DNA from: a virus | Length of the DNA: 64,000 bases | IMG/VR virus record: IMGVR_UViG_3300044631_002422 | Coordinates: 62,001-126,000 of that record | Direction: 5' to 3' (one strand) | Shown: positions 31,127-39,514 of the stretch, in pieces | Numbering within the stretch: position 1 is the stretch's first letter | Layout: every line of letters begins with the position of its first letter | Notes under the pieces: model-generated | Told to the model about the DNA's origin: nothing | Database searches by the model: none | Seen by the model: the letters and a program-made list of their open reading frames with translations, nothing else | Made by a program: the position numbers and the translations under genes

Positions 31127-32123
31127 TGAAGTCTTTTTGAAGATTGATGATTTATTAGAAAAGCTTGAAATTGACTATGTTAAATACCCAAATAGACTAG
31201 CGTTTCCATGTCCAGTGCATGGAGGCGATAATCCAGAGGCTTGTTGTATTTTTACTGATGGAATTAGTAATCAGGGTAATTGGGCTTGTTGGACTCATTC
31301 CTGCCATGAAGAATATGTAAATAATCTTTTTGGTTTTGTTCGGGGTTGTTTATCATACAAACAAAACAAACCAGTTTCCATGATTGAAACATCTAATTTT
31401 TTATGCGACTTTATATCGAAAGATATCGACGAATTGGAAGTTAAGCAAGTAAGAGAATCTAAGAGTCTTGATATTTTCAATAGAAAAATAACGAGAGCTA
31501 CATCTAACATTTCTCGCGAAGAAATAAGAGATAGAATACAAATACCTTCTGAATATTACATTCGCAGAGGATACTCGTCTGAAATTCTTAATTTATTTGA
31601 CGTTGGAGAATGTTTGACAGAAAATCAGCCAATGAGTGGTCGTGTAGTCGTTCCAATTTATGACGAGGGCTCTAACTATGTAGGATGCGTTGGAAGATCA
31701 ATCAAAGAGCATATAAATCCAAAATGGCTACATAGTAAAAACTTCACTAAGAATGTTTTGTATGGAATGAATCTTGCAAAAGAATGTATATTGAAAACAA
31801 GAACGGTCGCAATTGTCGAAGGACAGGGCGATGTATGGAGGGCGTTTGAAGCTGGATTAAACTTTACTGTAGGAATATTTGGATGTAGTTTAAATGACGA
31901 TCAATTGATATTACTAGAGCAAAGTGGAGCTTTAAATGCCATAATACTAACAGATCAAGACGAAGCAGGAAATAAAGCGGCAGAGCAAATAATGCATAAA
32001 TGCGGTCGTAGATTTAACTATATAAGACCAAACTGGTCAACAAAAGATATTGGTGATTTAACAGTCGAACAAATTAAAACAGAAATATATCCTCAGTTGA
32101 AAGGACTTGTTGATGAAAACTAG
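31041..32123 (+). CDS. dnaG: DnaG-like primase
   Basis: The 360-residue protein has an N-terminal zinc-binding region (CPVHGGDNPEACC, then NWACWTHSCHEE, about 57-90). A TOPRIM-type catalytic region follows, with VAIVEGQGD (Glu) and LTDQDEAG (Asp-x-Asp). The C-terminal helicase-binding domain of bacterial DnaG is missing, giving a compact phage primase. It would lay RNA primers for lagging-strand synthesis. The start at 31041 implies an 86-nt overlap with dnaB; a TTG near 31134 is an alternative. Confidence 0.85.
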   Translation: MKFTKTIKSDKKVLKQTTLTKEKISSLCDEVFLKIDDLLEKLEIDYVKYPNRLAFPCPVHGGDNPEACCIFTDGISNQGNWACWTHSCHEEYVNNLFGFVRGCLSYKQNKPVSMIETSNFLCDFISKDIDELEVKQVRESKSLDIFNRKITRATSNISREEIRDRIQIPSEYYIRRGYSSEILNLFDVGECLTENQPMSGRVVVPIYDEGSNYVGCVGRSIKEHINPKWLHSKNFTKNVLYGMNLAKECILKTRTVAIVEGQGDVWRAFEAGLNFTVGIFGCSLNDDQLILLEQSGALNAIILTDQDEAGNKAAEQIMHKCGRRFNYIRPNWSTKDIGDLTVEQIKTEIYPQLKGLVDEN

Positions 32124-33009
32124 AATTTTGGCATTTGCTGGAGCTAAACAAGCTGGCAAATCTACTTTTTCAAATTTTTTACATGGGTATCAGCTTCGCG
32201 CACAAGAAGTGGTACAAGATTTTGCAATTGCTGAAAATGGCAAACTTGTGGTTAAAACGGAAGTCATTGAAGATGGAAAAACTCAAATTGGCGAAACATT
32301 TCTAGATACATCAAGAAAAGACCCTGATTTCGTAGAGTGGGCAATGTATAATATGTGGCCATTTGTAAAAAAGTATTCGTTTGCCGATACATTAAAAGAA
32401 ATTGGTATGACGTTGTTCGATTTGAGTTACGAGCAGGTTTACGGCTCGGAGGCGTACAAAAATCAATTAGTTGAACATCTTCGATGGGAAAATATGCCCG
32501 GAGTTCTCACGGATGAACTTTGTGATATTTATCAGGATGTGTGTAGTGCAAATGCAAATCCTAAAGATTGGCCCTTGGAATACTCTAAACTAACTTATCA
32601 CGCCGCAGGCCCAATGACAGTGCGTGAATTCCTCCAGTTTTTTGGAACGGAAGTATGTCGTAAGATTTACTCGCCAATATGGGTAAATCGAACCATCAAA
32701 GATATACAGCAAGAAGAGCCTTTGCTTGCAGTTGTGGATGACTGTAGATTTGAAAACGAGATACGGGCCATACAAAAAGCTGGCGGAAAAGTTATCGGTT
32801 TAACACGCAAGCCGTCTAAAGATGATCATGGAAGCGAACGTGTTATTGAGCAACATTCTGATATATTAGATGCTATTATCGATAACCAAAACATGGAAAT
32901 TCTAGATGTTTGCAAATCTATCATTACTCAATTGGATGAGTGGGGTTGGCTTGGAGCGCAAACAATTACAAACAATACAAAAGGACTTCACACCATAAAG
33001 GGTAAATAA
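32113..33009 (+). CDS. deoxynucleoside monophosphate kinase (T4 gp1-like)
   Basis: Start ATG 32113, with AAGGAC upstream. P-loop GAKQAGKS is at 10-17. The 298-residue protein has KYSFADTLKEIGMTLF and PMTVREFLQFFGTEVCRK, plus VDDCRFENEIRAIQKAGG, which are landmarks of the phage T4 gene 1 type dNMP kinase. It phosphorylates dNMPs, completing dNTP supply with NrdAB and ThyX. It overlaps primase by 11 nt and the next gene by one base. Confidence 0.82.
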   Translation: MKTRILAFAGAKQAGKSTFSNFLHGYQLRAQEVVQDFAIAENGKLVVKTEVIEDGKTQIGETFLDTSRKDPDFVEWAMYNMWPFVKKYSFADTLKEIGMTLFDLSYEQVYGSEAYKNQLVEHLRWENMPGVLTDELCDIYQDVCSANANPKDWPLEYSKLTYHAAGPMTVREFLQFFGTEVCRKIYSPIWVNRTIKDIQQEEPLLAVVDDCRFENEIRAIQKAGGKVIGLTRKPSKDDHGSERVIEQHSDILDAIIDNQNMEILDVCKSIITQLDEWGWLGAQTITNNTKGLHTIKGK

Positions 33010-34031
33010 TGATAGTTACATACATCAGAAGTTCTTCGTATAACAATTACGATTACTGCGAAATGCAGTATTTTATAACTTACGTTCTTGGTCATACATC
33101 GACTTCTGGTAAAAAGGCACAGCTTGGCACTATTGTCCATAAAGTTATGGAGTGCCTTGCTTCCTGCAAAAAACATCTTCAAGATAATCAAGATGAAAAA
33201 AGTTTGTTTATCAACGACGACGCTTTGGGCAAAATAAACTTTACTCCCAAAACTCTATTTACAAAAGCTTTTGTTTTTAAGTTACTTGATCAAAGCTATG
33301 AATACTATACAGCAAATTGTACTCATAAGTATATTACGGCAGATAAAAAGTTCTGTAAAGAATCAACTGATATTGCTTTGGATTACAACGGGGGTCAATT
33401 TGATCCTAGAAATAGAAACATAATTCAAGCAGAGCCTCATTTTGATATACCAATCACTCAAGAGTGGGCAAAATTTAAGTACATGATTGACGGAAAAGAA
33501 GTTGAAGGGCAATTAGCTATAAAAGGAACAATAGACCTTGTAACCAAGGTAGATGATGGTATAATCGAGGTGATAGACTGGAAGACTGGACAAAGAAAGA
33601 ACTGGGCGACTGGCGAAGAAAAAACTTACGAAAAACTAATTGATGACCCGCAATTACTTTTGTATAATTATGCAATATCTCAACTTTATCCTGAATATGA
33701 ACAAGCAATAATGTCGATATTTTTCATACGAGATGGAGGCCCATTTAGTATGTGCTTCGACAAATCTGATCATGATAGATTTTTAGAGATGCTTGAAAAA
33801 AGATTTACAGAAATCAAAAATAACACAAGGCCGAATTTATGTTCTCGTAATCGAACAAGTTTTAAATGCACAAGACTTTGTGATTTTTATAAAAAAAATT
33901 GGCCCGGAACAAATGTTTCGATGTGCGAACATGTTGAAGAACATTTAAAAACTTTTGGACACGATACTACTATAGAGAAATGCACAAGAGAAGGACATAA
34001 CATTGGATACTACCAAGCTCCCGGAGGTTAA
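33009..34031 (+). CDS. RecB/Cas4-like PD-(D/E)XK nuclease
   Basis: The 340-residue protein has the RecB-nuclease core: GTIVHKVME (His), a distant IKGTIDLVTK (Asp) and IEVIDWKTG (Glu-x-Lys), then a QLLLYNYAI motif. Three further Cys follow near the C-terminus (KCTRLCDFYKK, MCEH). Together with the early Cys in DYCEMQY they could hold a 4Fe-4S cluster, as in Cas4 and AddB. It likely resects DNA ends for recombination. It sits between dNTP-supply and polymerase genes. Confidence 0.78.
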   Translation: MIVTYIRSSSYNNYDYCEMQYFITYVLGHTSTSGKKAQLGTIVHKVMECLASCKKHLQDNQDEKSLFINDDALGKINFTPKTLFTKAFVFKLLDQSYEYYTANCTHKYITADKKFCKESTDIALDYNGGQFDPRNRNIIQAEPHFDIPITQEWAKFKYMIDGKEVEGQLAIKGTIDLVTKVDDGIIEVIDWKTGQRKNWATGEEKTYEKLIDDPQLLLYNYAISQLYPEYEQAIMSIFFIRDGGPFSMCFDKSDHDRFLEMLEKRFTEIKNNTRPNLCSRNRTSFKCTRLCDFYKKNWPGTNVSMCEHVEEHLKTFGHDTTIEKCTREGHNIGYYQAPGG

Positions 34032-34779
34032 AATAGTTCTTTTAACTGAGTTTTATAAGTCAAAATTCGAAGAAAGAAACAAAGAGTTGCTGGACTCTTT
34101 GCAAAGAAATATTGATTGTGAACATATCAAAAAAATTGTTTTGTTTTATGAAAATAGTCTAGACGAATATCCAGATATAGCATTCAGCCCAAAGATTGAA
34201 ATTGCTTATACAAAATCAAGAATGAAGTTTGCAGACTATTTTAATTACTACAATAGTAACCTATCTGGACATATTTGCATAATTGCCAACAGTGATATCT
34301 ACTTTGATGATTCAATAAAACATATTCACAACATCAGAGAAAATGAATTTTTATGTATAACCAGATGGAATCGAAATGAGCTTCAGGGACATGACGAATA
34401 TAGTCAAGATGTGTGGGTTTTTAGAAAACTAATACCGCAAAAAATGGTTGATTGTTCAGGTTTTTACCTTGGCAAACAGCAATGCGATAATAGAATATCT
34501 TTTGTGGCGATGAAGAATGGATTTGATTTAATTAATCCGTGCCATTTAGTCAAATGTCAACATCTACATAAAGACCCAGATAAAATCACTTACAACAAAA
34601 AAGAGAACTTTAAAAATTTACTATATTTGTCAACGGTTAAACCGTCTGATAAAATTGAATATACCGAGAATAATGTTTGTTCATATTGGGCAGATTCTGG
34701 TGGAACTAGGTATTGCGGATCATGGTATGTTAACTTTTGCAGGAATGAATTAAATGACTTGGAATCCAATCAATTGTAA
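34003..34779 (+). CDS. glycosyltransferase-like protein (TTG start)
   Basis: TTG 34003 is preceded by AAGGAC at good spacing and overlaps the nuclease gene by 29 nt. The 258-residue product starts with a GT-A-like strand (VKIVLLTEFYKS) and has a central IIANSDIYFDDSI segment with an Asp pair placed as a DxD-like metal site. The rest is unassigned. A second possible start, ATA 34033 behind GGAGG, would remove ten residues. It is wedged between nuclease and polymerase genes. Confidence 0.55.
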   Translation: MDTTKLPEVKIVLLTEFYKSKFEERNKELLDSLQRNIDCEHIKKIVLFYENSLDEYPDIAFSPKIEIAYTKSRMKFADYFNYYNSNLSGHICIIANSDIYFDDSIKHIHNIRENEFLCITRWNRNELQGHDEYSQDVWVFRKLIPQKMVDCSGFYLGKQQCDNRISFVAMKNGFDLINPCHLVKCQHLHKDPDKITYNKKENFKNLLYLSTVKPSDKIEYTENNVCSYWADSGGTRYCGSWYVNFCRNELNDLESNQL

Positions 34780-36331
34780 AACACATTTTAGCTTGCAGCA
34801 CGGTTTTTGCAAACCTGATAAACTTTCTAAAAAATGCGCTGATTATGGTTACACATCTTGCGGAATCGCAGATTTTGGAACCTTGTCTGGTGCAGTTGAC
34901 TTTCATCAAAATTGCACTAAATATGGTATCAAGCCAATAATTGGGTGCGAATTTGATGGATACATTCTTTATGCTAAAAACAAAAACGGATGGTTTGACT
35001 TGGTTAAATATGTATCAAACCAAACACTGGATGTTTTAAAAGAAATAGCAAAAAATGGAAATGTACTTTGTGTAACACCATCTGTAAACGGTTTTGCTAA
35101 TCTATTTAAATCAAACCATATTCAACTAGATTATCCAAGTGAAGCTATCTATTATGTGGAAAAAAATGATGCAGATTGTCATAGAATTATGCTTTGTGGT
35201 AAGCTAAAAACAACACTAAAGAAAATTAAATTACTGGAAGTAAACGAGTACAGCCAGTTTTTTGATGATAATGACAGATGGTATTTACCATCCAATGATG
35301 AAATTCTAGACAGGTCTAAAAATATCGCTAAAATAGTTGACGCTTGCGAAGCTTACGAGCTTGCTGGACCTCCTATGCTTCCTGCTTTTGAATGTCCAAC
35401 TGGCTATGATGAAGACGAGTATTTGACTGAACTTTGTAGAAGTGGCTGGAAAAATAAATTAGTTCCATTCAAAAAAATATCAACAGAAGAACAAAAGAGT
35501 ATTTACGCAGAAAGAGTAAAGCATGAACTTAAGGTTATATTCAAGGCTAAACTTTCTGGTTATTTCTTGATTGTTCAAGATATCATTCGATGGGTTAAAT
35601 CAAAAGGTTGGCTTGCTGGTCCGGGACGAGGCAGTGCCGCAGGATGCCTTATTTCTTATCTACTTGATATAACTGAAGTAGATCCAATAGAATATGATTT
35701 GATCTTCGAAAGGTTTTATAATGAAGGAAGAAACACCGATGGTAACGTGGCTATTCCAGATATTGATATGGATATACCAGCCGAACACCGCGACGAAGTT
35801 ATTGATTATATCAAACAAAAATATGGAGCGTCTAACGTATCTCAAATGATAACATTTGGAAGACTGCAAGGCAGAGCGGCCATAAAAGAAGTTCTTAGAA
35901 TCAATGAGGCTGTGTCATTCGCAGAAATGAATGCTATAACAGATAGTATTCCTGACGAAGCTAAAATTTCTGACCAGTTAGAGCTTATGGAAGAAAAGTC
36001 AATCATCAAGTGGGCGTTAGAAAATGAACCAGATAATTTAAGGAATTGGTGCTTCTATAATGACAATGAAAAGCTTGATGGTCCTTTGGCGAATTTGTTT
36101 GAACAAGCTATAAAAATAGAAGGAACAAATAAGTCTCAAGGTAAACACCCTGCTGGTGTTATTATATCGAAACACAAGCTAAATGAAGTTTGTCCAATGA
36201 CAAGTGATAAGTCTGGAGATTCTATTGTTGCTTTTGAAATGAATGCTTTGGAATACCAAGGCCATATAAAATTTGATGTTCTGGGAATTGATTTACTTTC
36301 TAAGATAATGGAGATTTGTGAAAATGACTGA
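34754..36331 (+). CDS. dnaE: DNA polymerase III alpha, fragment 1 (PHP-like + palm)
   Basis: The 525-residue first piece of the replicative polymerase. Residues 1-70 are a reduced PHP-like domain. The polymerase core has GPGRGSAAG (289-297), and all three catalytic aspartates are here: D336 and D338 in PDIDMD and D508 in IKFDVLG. The ORF stops 17 residues after D508, where intact DnaE continues into the fingers. No intein sequence is present at this end, so it must associate non-covalently with the second polypeptide. Confidence 0.93.
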   Translation: MTWNPINCKTHFSLQHGFCKPDKLSKKCADYGYTSCGIADFGTLSGAVDFHQNCTKYGIKPIIGCEFDGYILYAKNKNGWFDLVKYVSNQTLDVLKEIAKNGNVLCVTPSVNGFANLFKSNHIQLDYPSEAIYYVEKNDADCHRIMLCGKLKTTLKKIKLLEVNEYSQFFDDNDRWYLPSNDEILDRSKNIAKIVDACEAYELAGPPMLPAFECPTGYDEDEYLTELCRSGWKNKLVPFKKISTEEQKSIYAERVKHELKVIFKAKLSGYFLIVQDIIRWVKSKGWLAGPGRGSAAGCLISYLLDITEVDPIEYDLIFERFYNEGRNTDGNVAIPDIDMDIPAEHRDEVIDYIKQKYGASNVSQMITFGRLQGRAAIKEVLRINEAVSFAEMNAITDSIPDEAKISDQLELMEEKSIIKWALENEPDNLRNWCFYNDNEKLDGPLANLFEQAIKIEGTNKSQGKHPAGVIISKHKLNEVCPMTSDKSGDSIVAFEMNALEYQGHIKFDVLGIDLLSKIMEICEND

Positions 36332-36554
36332 CAATCGAGACGTTTATAAGGCTGTAATTTTTGACGGTGCTATCATAGAATCAAACGGAGTGTCTTTGTG
36401 CAACCTTGAAGATGCTATGCGAGGAAATTCTTTTATACCGCGAGCAAAGTACCAAGTGTGGTCAGATCGGCACAAGTTTCATGAGTTGTTCTTTAGTATT
36501 GATGAAGCTGTAGAAAAATTCTTAGAACTCAAGTCTAGAAAGAATTGGAACTAA
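36324..36554 (+). CDS. conserved small protein within the dnaE gap
   Basis: Start ATG 36324 (MTDNRDVYKAVIFDGAII) overlaps dnaE fragment 1 by 8 nt. The 76-residue protein contains LCNLEDAMRGN and FHELFFSIDEAVEKFLEL, a compact alpha/beta pattern. I believe it is a conserved small phage protein but cannot name a family. It is the first of three genes in the first dnaE break. Role unknown. Confidence 0.55.
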   Translation: MTDNRDVYKAVIFDGAIIESNGVSLCNLEDAMRGNSFIPRAKYQVWSDRHKFHELFFSIDEAVEKFLELKSRKNWN

Positions 36555-36555
36555 T

Positions 36556-36978
36556 ATGGAAATAGAAGTTTCTAATGGTGAAGTAATTGACAAATTAACT
36601 ATTTTGAATATAAAGTCTGAGAAAATTAAAGATCAAGAAAAACTTGAGAATATCCATCGCGAATTGCATTTTCTAAGGATGAAGTCTACCGAGTGGTGGA
36701 GTTATTGGGAAAAAGAGATACTTCCTTTATTTGATAGTTTACTATCGGTTAATCGGCAACTTTGGGATATTGAAGATAAAATACGCGAGCTAGATAATGA
36801 GGTATTTCTACCACGTTTAGATGCTGCTATACAATCTGTATACCGTTTTTCTAAAGTTTGTGAATATATAGAGTGCGCAAGAATGGTTTATACGTTGAAT
36901 GATAAACGATCTAAAATCAAACGCGAAATCAATGAAATTACCAAGTCTGGAATAATAGAAGAAAAATCTCATTTTTAG
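36556..36978 (+). CDS. DUF6165-like protein
   Basis: The 140-residue protein starts with VSNGEVIDKLTILNIKSEKI and continues as a long helical bundle, matching the DUF6165 pattern (SxGExxDKLTIL-x-IKxE). Members are often found near glycosyltransferases, and biochemistry is unknown. It starts 1 base after the upstream stop. It lies in the dnaE gap, upstream of the exonuclease. Confidence 0.65.
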   Translation: MEIEVSNGEVIDKLTILNIKSEKIKDQEKLENIHRELHFLRMKSTEWWSYWEKEILPLFDSLLSVNRQLWDIEDKIRELDNEVFLPRLDAAIQSVYRFSKVCEYIECARMVYTLNDKRSKIKREINEITKSGIIEEKSHF

Positions 36979-36988
36979 AAAGATTTAT

Positions 36989-37675
36989 ATGAATCATCGG
37001 GATATAATCGTGTTTGATTTTGAAACGACTGGCAGGAATCCATTAAAGTGTCAACCAACACAAATTGCCGCTGTAGCTATACATGCTAGAAAGTTGACAA
37101 TACAACCCGGAGGAGTTTTTGAAAGTAATATACGTTGCATAGTAGATGACGAAAAGGCTATAGCGGCTGGTTTTGACCCAGTAGAAGAAGGCGCTCTTGA
37201 AGTTACTAGAAAAACAAGAGATCAAATATCTAAAGGACCATCGCCAAAAGTAGTATGGCAAAAGTTCACCCAGTTTTGCGAAAAATTTAACTTCAACAAG
37301 ACCTCATTTTCTGCCCCAATAGCGGCTGGTTATAATATCAATAGTTATGATATGCCGATTGTACAAAGAATGTGTGAAATGTATGGTCCTGTAGATGAAA
37401 AAACTGGCCGTCAAAAAATATTCAATCCTATCTTTTCAATGGATCTTATGCAGCACATTTACTGCTGGTTTGAAAACAATGCCGATGTTAAAGGTTACAG
37501 CATGGACTATCTAAGAGACTATCTTGGAATGTCAAGCGAAAAATCACACGATGCATTGCAGGACGTTAAAGATACAGCTAATATACTAATAAGGTTTCTG
37601 GTTATGCAAAGAAACCTTTCGAAGAAAATTAAATTTGAGAAAGCTTTTGCGAATGGCGATCTTCACATAAAATAG
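36989..37675 (+). CDS. DnaQ-like DEDDh 3'-5' exonuclease
   Basis: The 228-residue enzyme has the DEDD motifs in order: FDFETTG (D, E), NINSYDMPIV (D), and SHDALQDVKDTA (His and D five apart, DEDDh type). DNA polymerase III epsilon and phage proofreading exonucleases share this fold. It lies between the two halves of dnaE, so it is the natural candidate for the proofreading partner of this split polymerase. The phage alpha subunit has a degenerate PHP domain, which strengthens the need for it. Confidence 0.88.
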   Translation: MNHRDIIVFDFETTGRNPLKCQPTQIAAVAIHARKLTIQPGGVFESNIRCIVDDEKAIAAGFDPVEEGALEVTRKTRDQISKGPSPKVVWQKFTQFCEKFNFNKTSFSAPIAAGYNINSYDMPIVQRMCEMYGPVDEKTGRQKIFNPIFSMDLMQHIYCWFENNADVKGYSMDYLRDYLGMSSEKSHDALQDVKDTANILIRFLVMQRNLSKKIKFEKAFANGDLHIK

Positions 37676-37683
37676 GAATCCGA

Positions 37684-38502
37684 ATGTTTGATATTAATAA
37701 TTTTGACGACTCCAAAGTTTGGGACTTGATTTGCGAAGGAGATACTAAAGGTATTTTTCAGCTTGAATCAAATCTTGGTAGGTATTGGGCAAAAGAAACT
37801 AAGCCGCGCAATATAAAAGAATTAGCGGCTTTGATTAGTCTTATTCGTCCCGGAACTCTGCTTGCTAGAGATGCAAATGGTAAAAGCATGACTCAGGTTT
37901 ATGCTGATCGTAAGAATGGTAAACCCAATTCGCCGGTAGAATATCTGCACGATTCTTTGGAGCCAATACTCAAAGAAACATACGGCGTTTTGGTTTATCA
38001 AGAACAATCTATGATGATCGCGCAAAAACTGGCAGGTTTCGATTTGAAAGAAGCTGACGCACTCAGAAAGGCTATTGGAAAAAAGAAAGCCGATCTCATG
38101 GAGAAAGTAAAGAAAGCTTTTCTAGAAGGCGCGGCTAGTCAAGGAATCATTACTAAGGAAATTGCAGAGGAATTGTTTTCTTGGATTGAAAAATCTAACC
38201 GTTATGCATTCAATAAATGCTTGTCTCCCAAAACTATTGTAATCACAGAAAATGGAGAAAAGTGTTTAGATGAATTAAATATAGGCGATAAAGTTCTTGC
38301 TCCTAAAAATTTGAACGAAGATGAATTTGTTGAAGTTATAGATATAATTGATAATGGAATAAAAGAAGTTGTTGAAATAACTATGGAAGATGGTAAAAAA
38401 ATTATATGCACATTAGACCATAAATTCCTTTGTTCCGATGGAAAAGTTCATAAATTGATAGAAATTTTAGAGCAGAATTTGGAAATAATGTGTATAGATT
38501 AG
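37684..38502 (+). CDS. dnaE: DNA polymerase III alpha, fragment 2 (fingers) fused to split-intein N-half
   Basis: Residues 1-178 continue the polymerase where fragment 1 stops: DTKGIFQLES, LISLIRPGTLLARD, YGVLVYQEQSMMIAQKLAGF and ADALRKAIGKKK are DnaE fingers motifs. The extein ends NRYAFNK. From C179 the chain is an intein N-terminal half (CLSPKTIVITENGEK, LNIGDKVLAP, TLDHKFLCS) ending at residue 272. AGGAAT precedes ATG 37684. Splicing with the product at 39401 would make a 519-residue polypeptide. Confidence 0.92.
   Translation: MFDINNFDDSKVWDLICEGDTKGIFQLESNLGRYWAKETKPRNIKELAALISLIRPGTLLARDANGKSMTQVYADRKNGKPNSPVEYLHDSLEPILKETYGVLVYQEQSMMIAQKLAGFDLKEADALRKAIGKKKADLMEKVKKAFLEGAASQGIITKEIAEELFSWIEKSNRYAFNKCLSPKTIVITENGEKCLDELNIGDKVLAPKNLNEDEFVEVIDIIDNGIKEVVEITMEDGKKIICTLDHKFLCSDGKVHKLIEILEQNLEIMCID
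38218..38499 (+). mobile_element. split intein, N-terminal half (IntN)
   Basis: About 94 residues beginning with Cys1 (CLSPKTIV). Block A is followed by NIGDKV and block B TLDHKF. The inserted site is after AFNK of the DnaE motif YAFNK-SHAISYA. It partners the C-half at 39401. Confidence 0.9.
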
Positions 38503-38531
38503 TATGAGATTTATTAACAGGAGTCATACTA

Positions 38532-39437
38532 ATGAGTATAAAAAAAGAAGATTGGCATATATGCAAAATGTGCAATAAAAAAATTAAAGATCTATCTAAA
38601 GAGCTTGGCGGCAGCGGTATATACAGCACAGAAGTATTTGCCAAACATTTAAATCAATTTCATAAAATTACTCCAGAAGATTACTTTGAAAAAATATCGA
38701 ATAGACCAAAATGTTCATGTGGAATATGTGACTCAAATGTCGATTTAACTTGGAAAGGCAAAACCAATTTCAACTGGAGACAATATAAATGCGGAAGAAA
38801 TGAAGGTGTTAAAAAATGGAGCGAAGAAGCAAAGAAAACTAGATCCGGTAAAAATAATCCAATGTATAATAAAATACCTTGGAATAAAGACAAAACCAAA
38901 GATAACTCAGAATCTCTAAAAATTGTTTCTCAAAAAATGAGTGGACGAAGCGTGTCTGAAGAGATTAGGCAAAAACAATCAAAATCAGCTAAATCTCGTT
39001 TGAGTCATGGTCATACAGGCTTTAAACATTCCGAAGAAAGTAAAGATAAAATGCGCCAATCGACTTTATCAATGATAAAGAATGGAAGATTTAAACACAC
39101 AAAAACCAAACCGCATTTAGAATTTGCCAAGATATTGTCTGAATTAAATATTGCTTTTCAAGAAGAATATGTTATTAAATATTGGTCATTTGATTTTTTC
39201 TTGACTGATTTCCATGTATTAATAGAGGTAGATGGAGATTATTTTCATTCAAATCCAAAGTTTTATAACAAACCAAAAACCAAAACTCAAAAAATAAACT
39301 CATACAGAGATCAAAAGAAAAATGATTTTTGCGAGTCTAATGGCTACGCTTTGATTAGAATATGGGAAGACGATGTTATCAACAACAAAGAGAAAATATT
39401 ATGCAGCCTAAAAGAATTGTTCATGTTCGGACAATAG
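38532..39437 (+). CDS. Vsr-like (EDxHD) homing endonuclease with NUMOD3 repeats
   Basis: The 301-residue free-standing endonuclease lies between split-intein halves. It has N-terminal Cys pairs (CKMCNKK, CSCGIC), a NUMOD3-type repeat around SGKNNPMYNKIPWNK and another around HTGFKHSEESKDKMRQS. The C-terminal catalytic domain has FDFFLTDFHVLIEVDGDYFH and IRIWEDDVI. The order zinc knuckles, NUMOD3 and Vsr fold matches the EDxHD homing family exemplified by I-Bth0305I. AGGAG precedes the ATG. It overlaps the C-half gene by 37 nt. Confidence 0.85.
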   Translation: MSIKKEDWHICKMCNKKIKDLSKELGGSGIYSTEVFAKHLNQFHKITPEDYFEKISNRPKCSCGICDSNVDLTWKGKTNFNWRQYKCGRNEGVKKWSEEAKKTRSGKNNPMYNKIPWNKDKTKDNSESLKIVSQKMSGRSVSEEIRQKQSKSAKSRLSHGHTGFKHSEESKDKMRQSTLSMIKNGRFKHTKTKPHLEFAKILSELNIAFQEEYVIKYWSFDFFLTDFHVLIEVDGDYFHSNPKFYNKPKTKTQKINSYRDQKKNDFCESNGYALIRIWEDDVINNKEKILCSLKELFMFGQ

Positions 39438-39514
39438 GAAATATTCCAACAATGGATATTGAAGTCAATAGCGATTCTCATATTTTTTATGGAGATGGTA
39501 TCGTTACATCAAAT
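39401..39514 (+). mobile_element. split intein, C-terminal half (IntC)
   Basis: 38 residues with block F (MDIEVNSDSHIF) and block G (DGIVTSN). The last residue is the needed Asn and the +1 residue is Ser. The penultimate His common in block G is Ser here. Confidence 0.88.

Noticed and set aside
34024-34035. GGAGG followed by ATA as start of the gene at 34003
   Set aside because: ATA starts are very rare, and TTG 34003 has a suitable AAGGA at normal spacing. Kept only as an alternative.
36587-36614. TTGACA-N16-TATAAA in the DUF6165-like gene
   Set aside because: The sequence encodes the conserved IDKLTILNIK motif, so protein constraint explains it; the -10 is imperfect.
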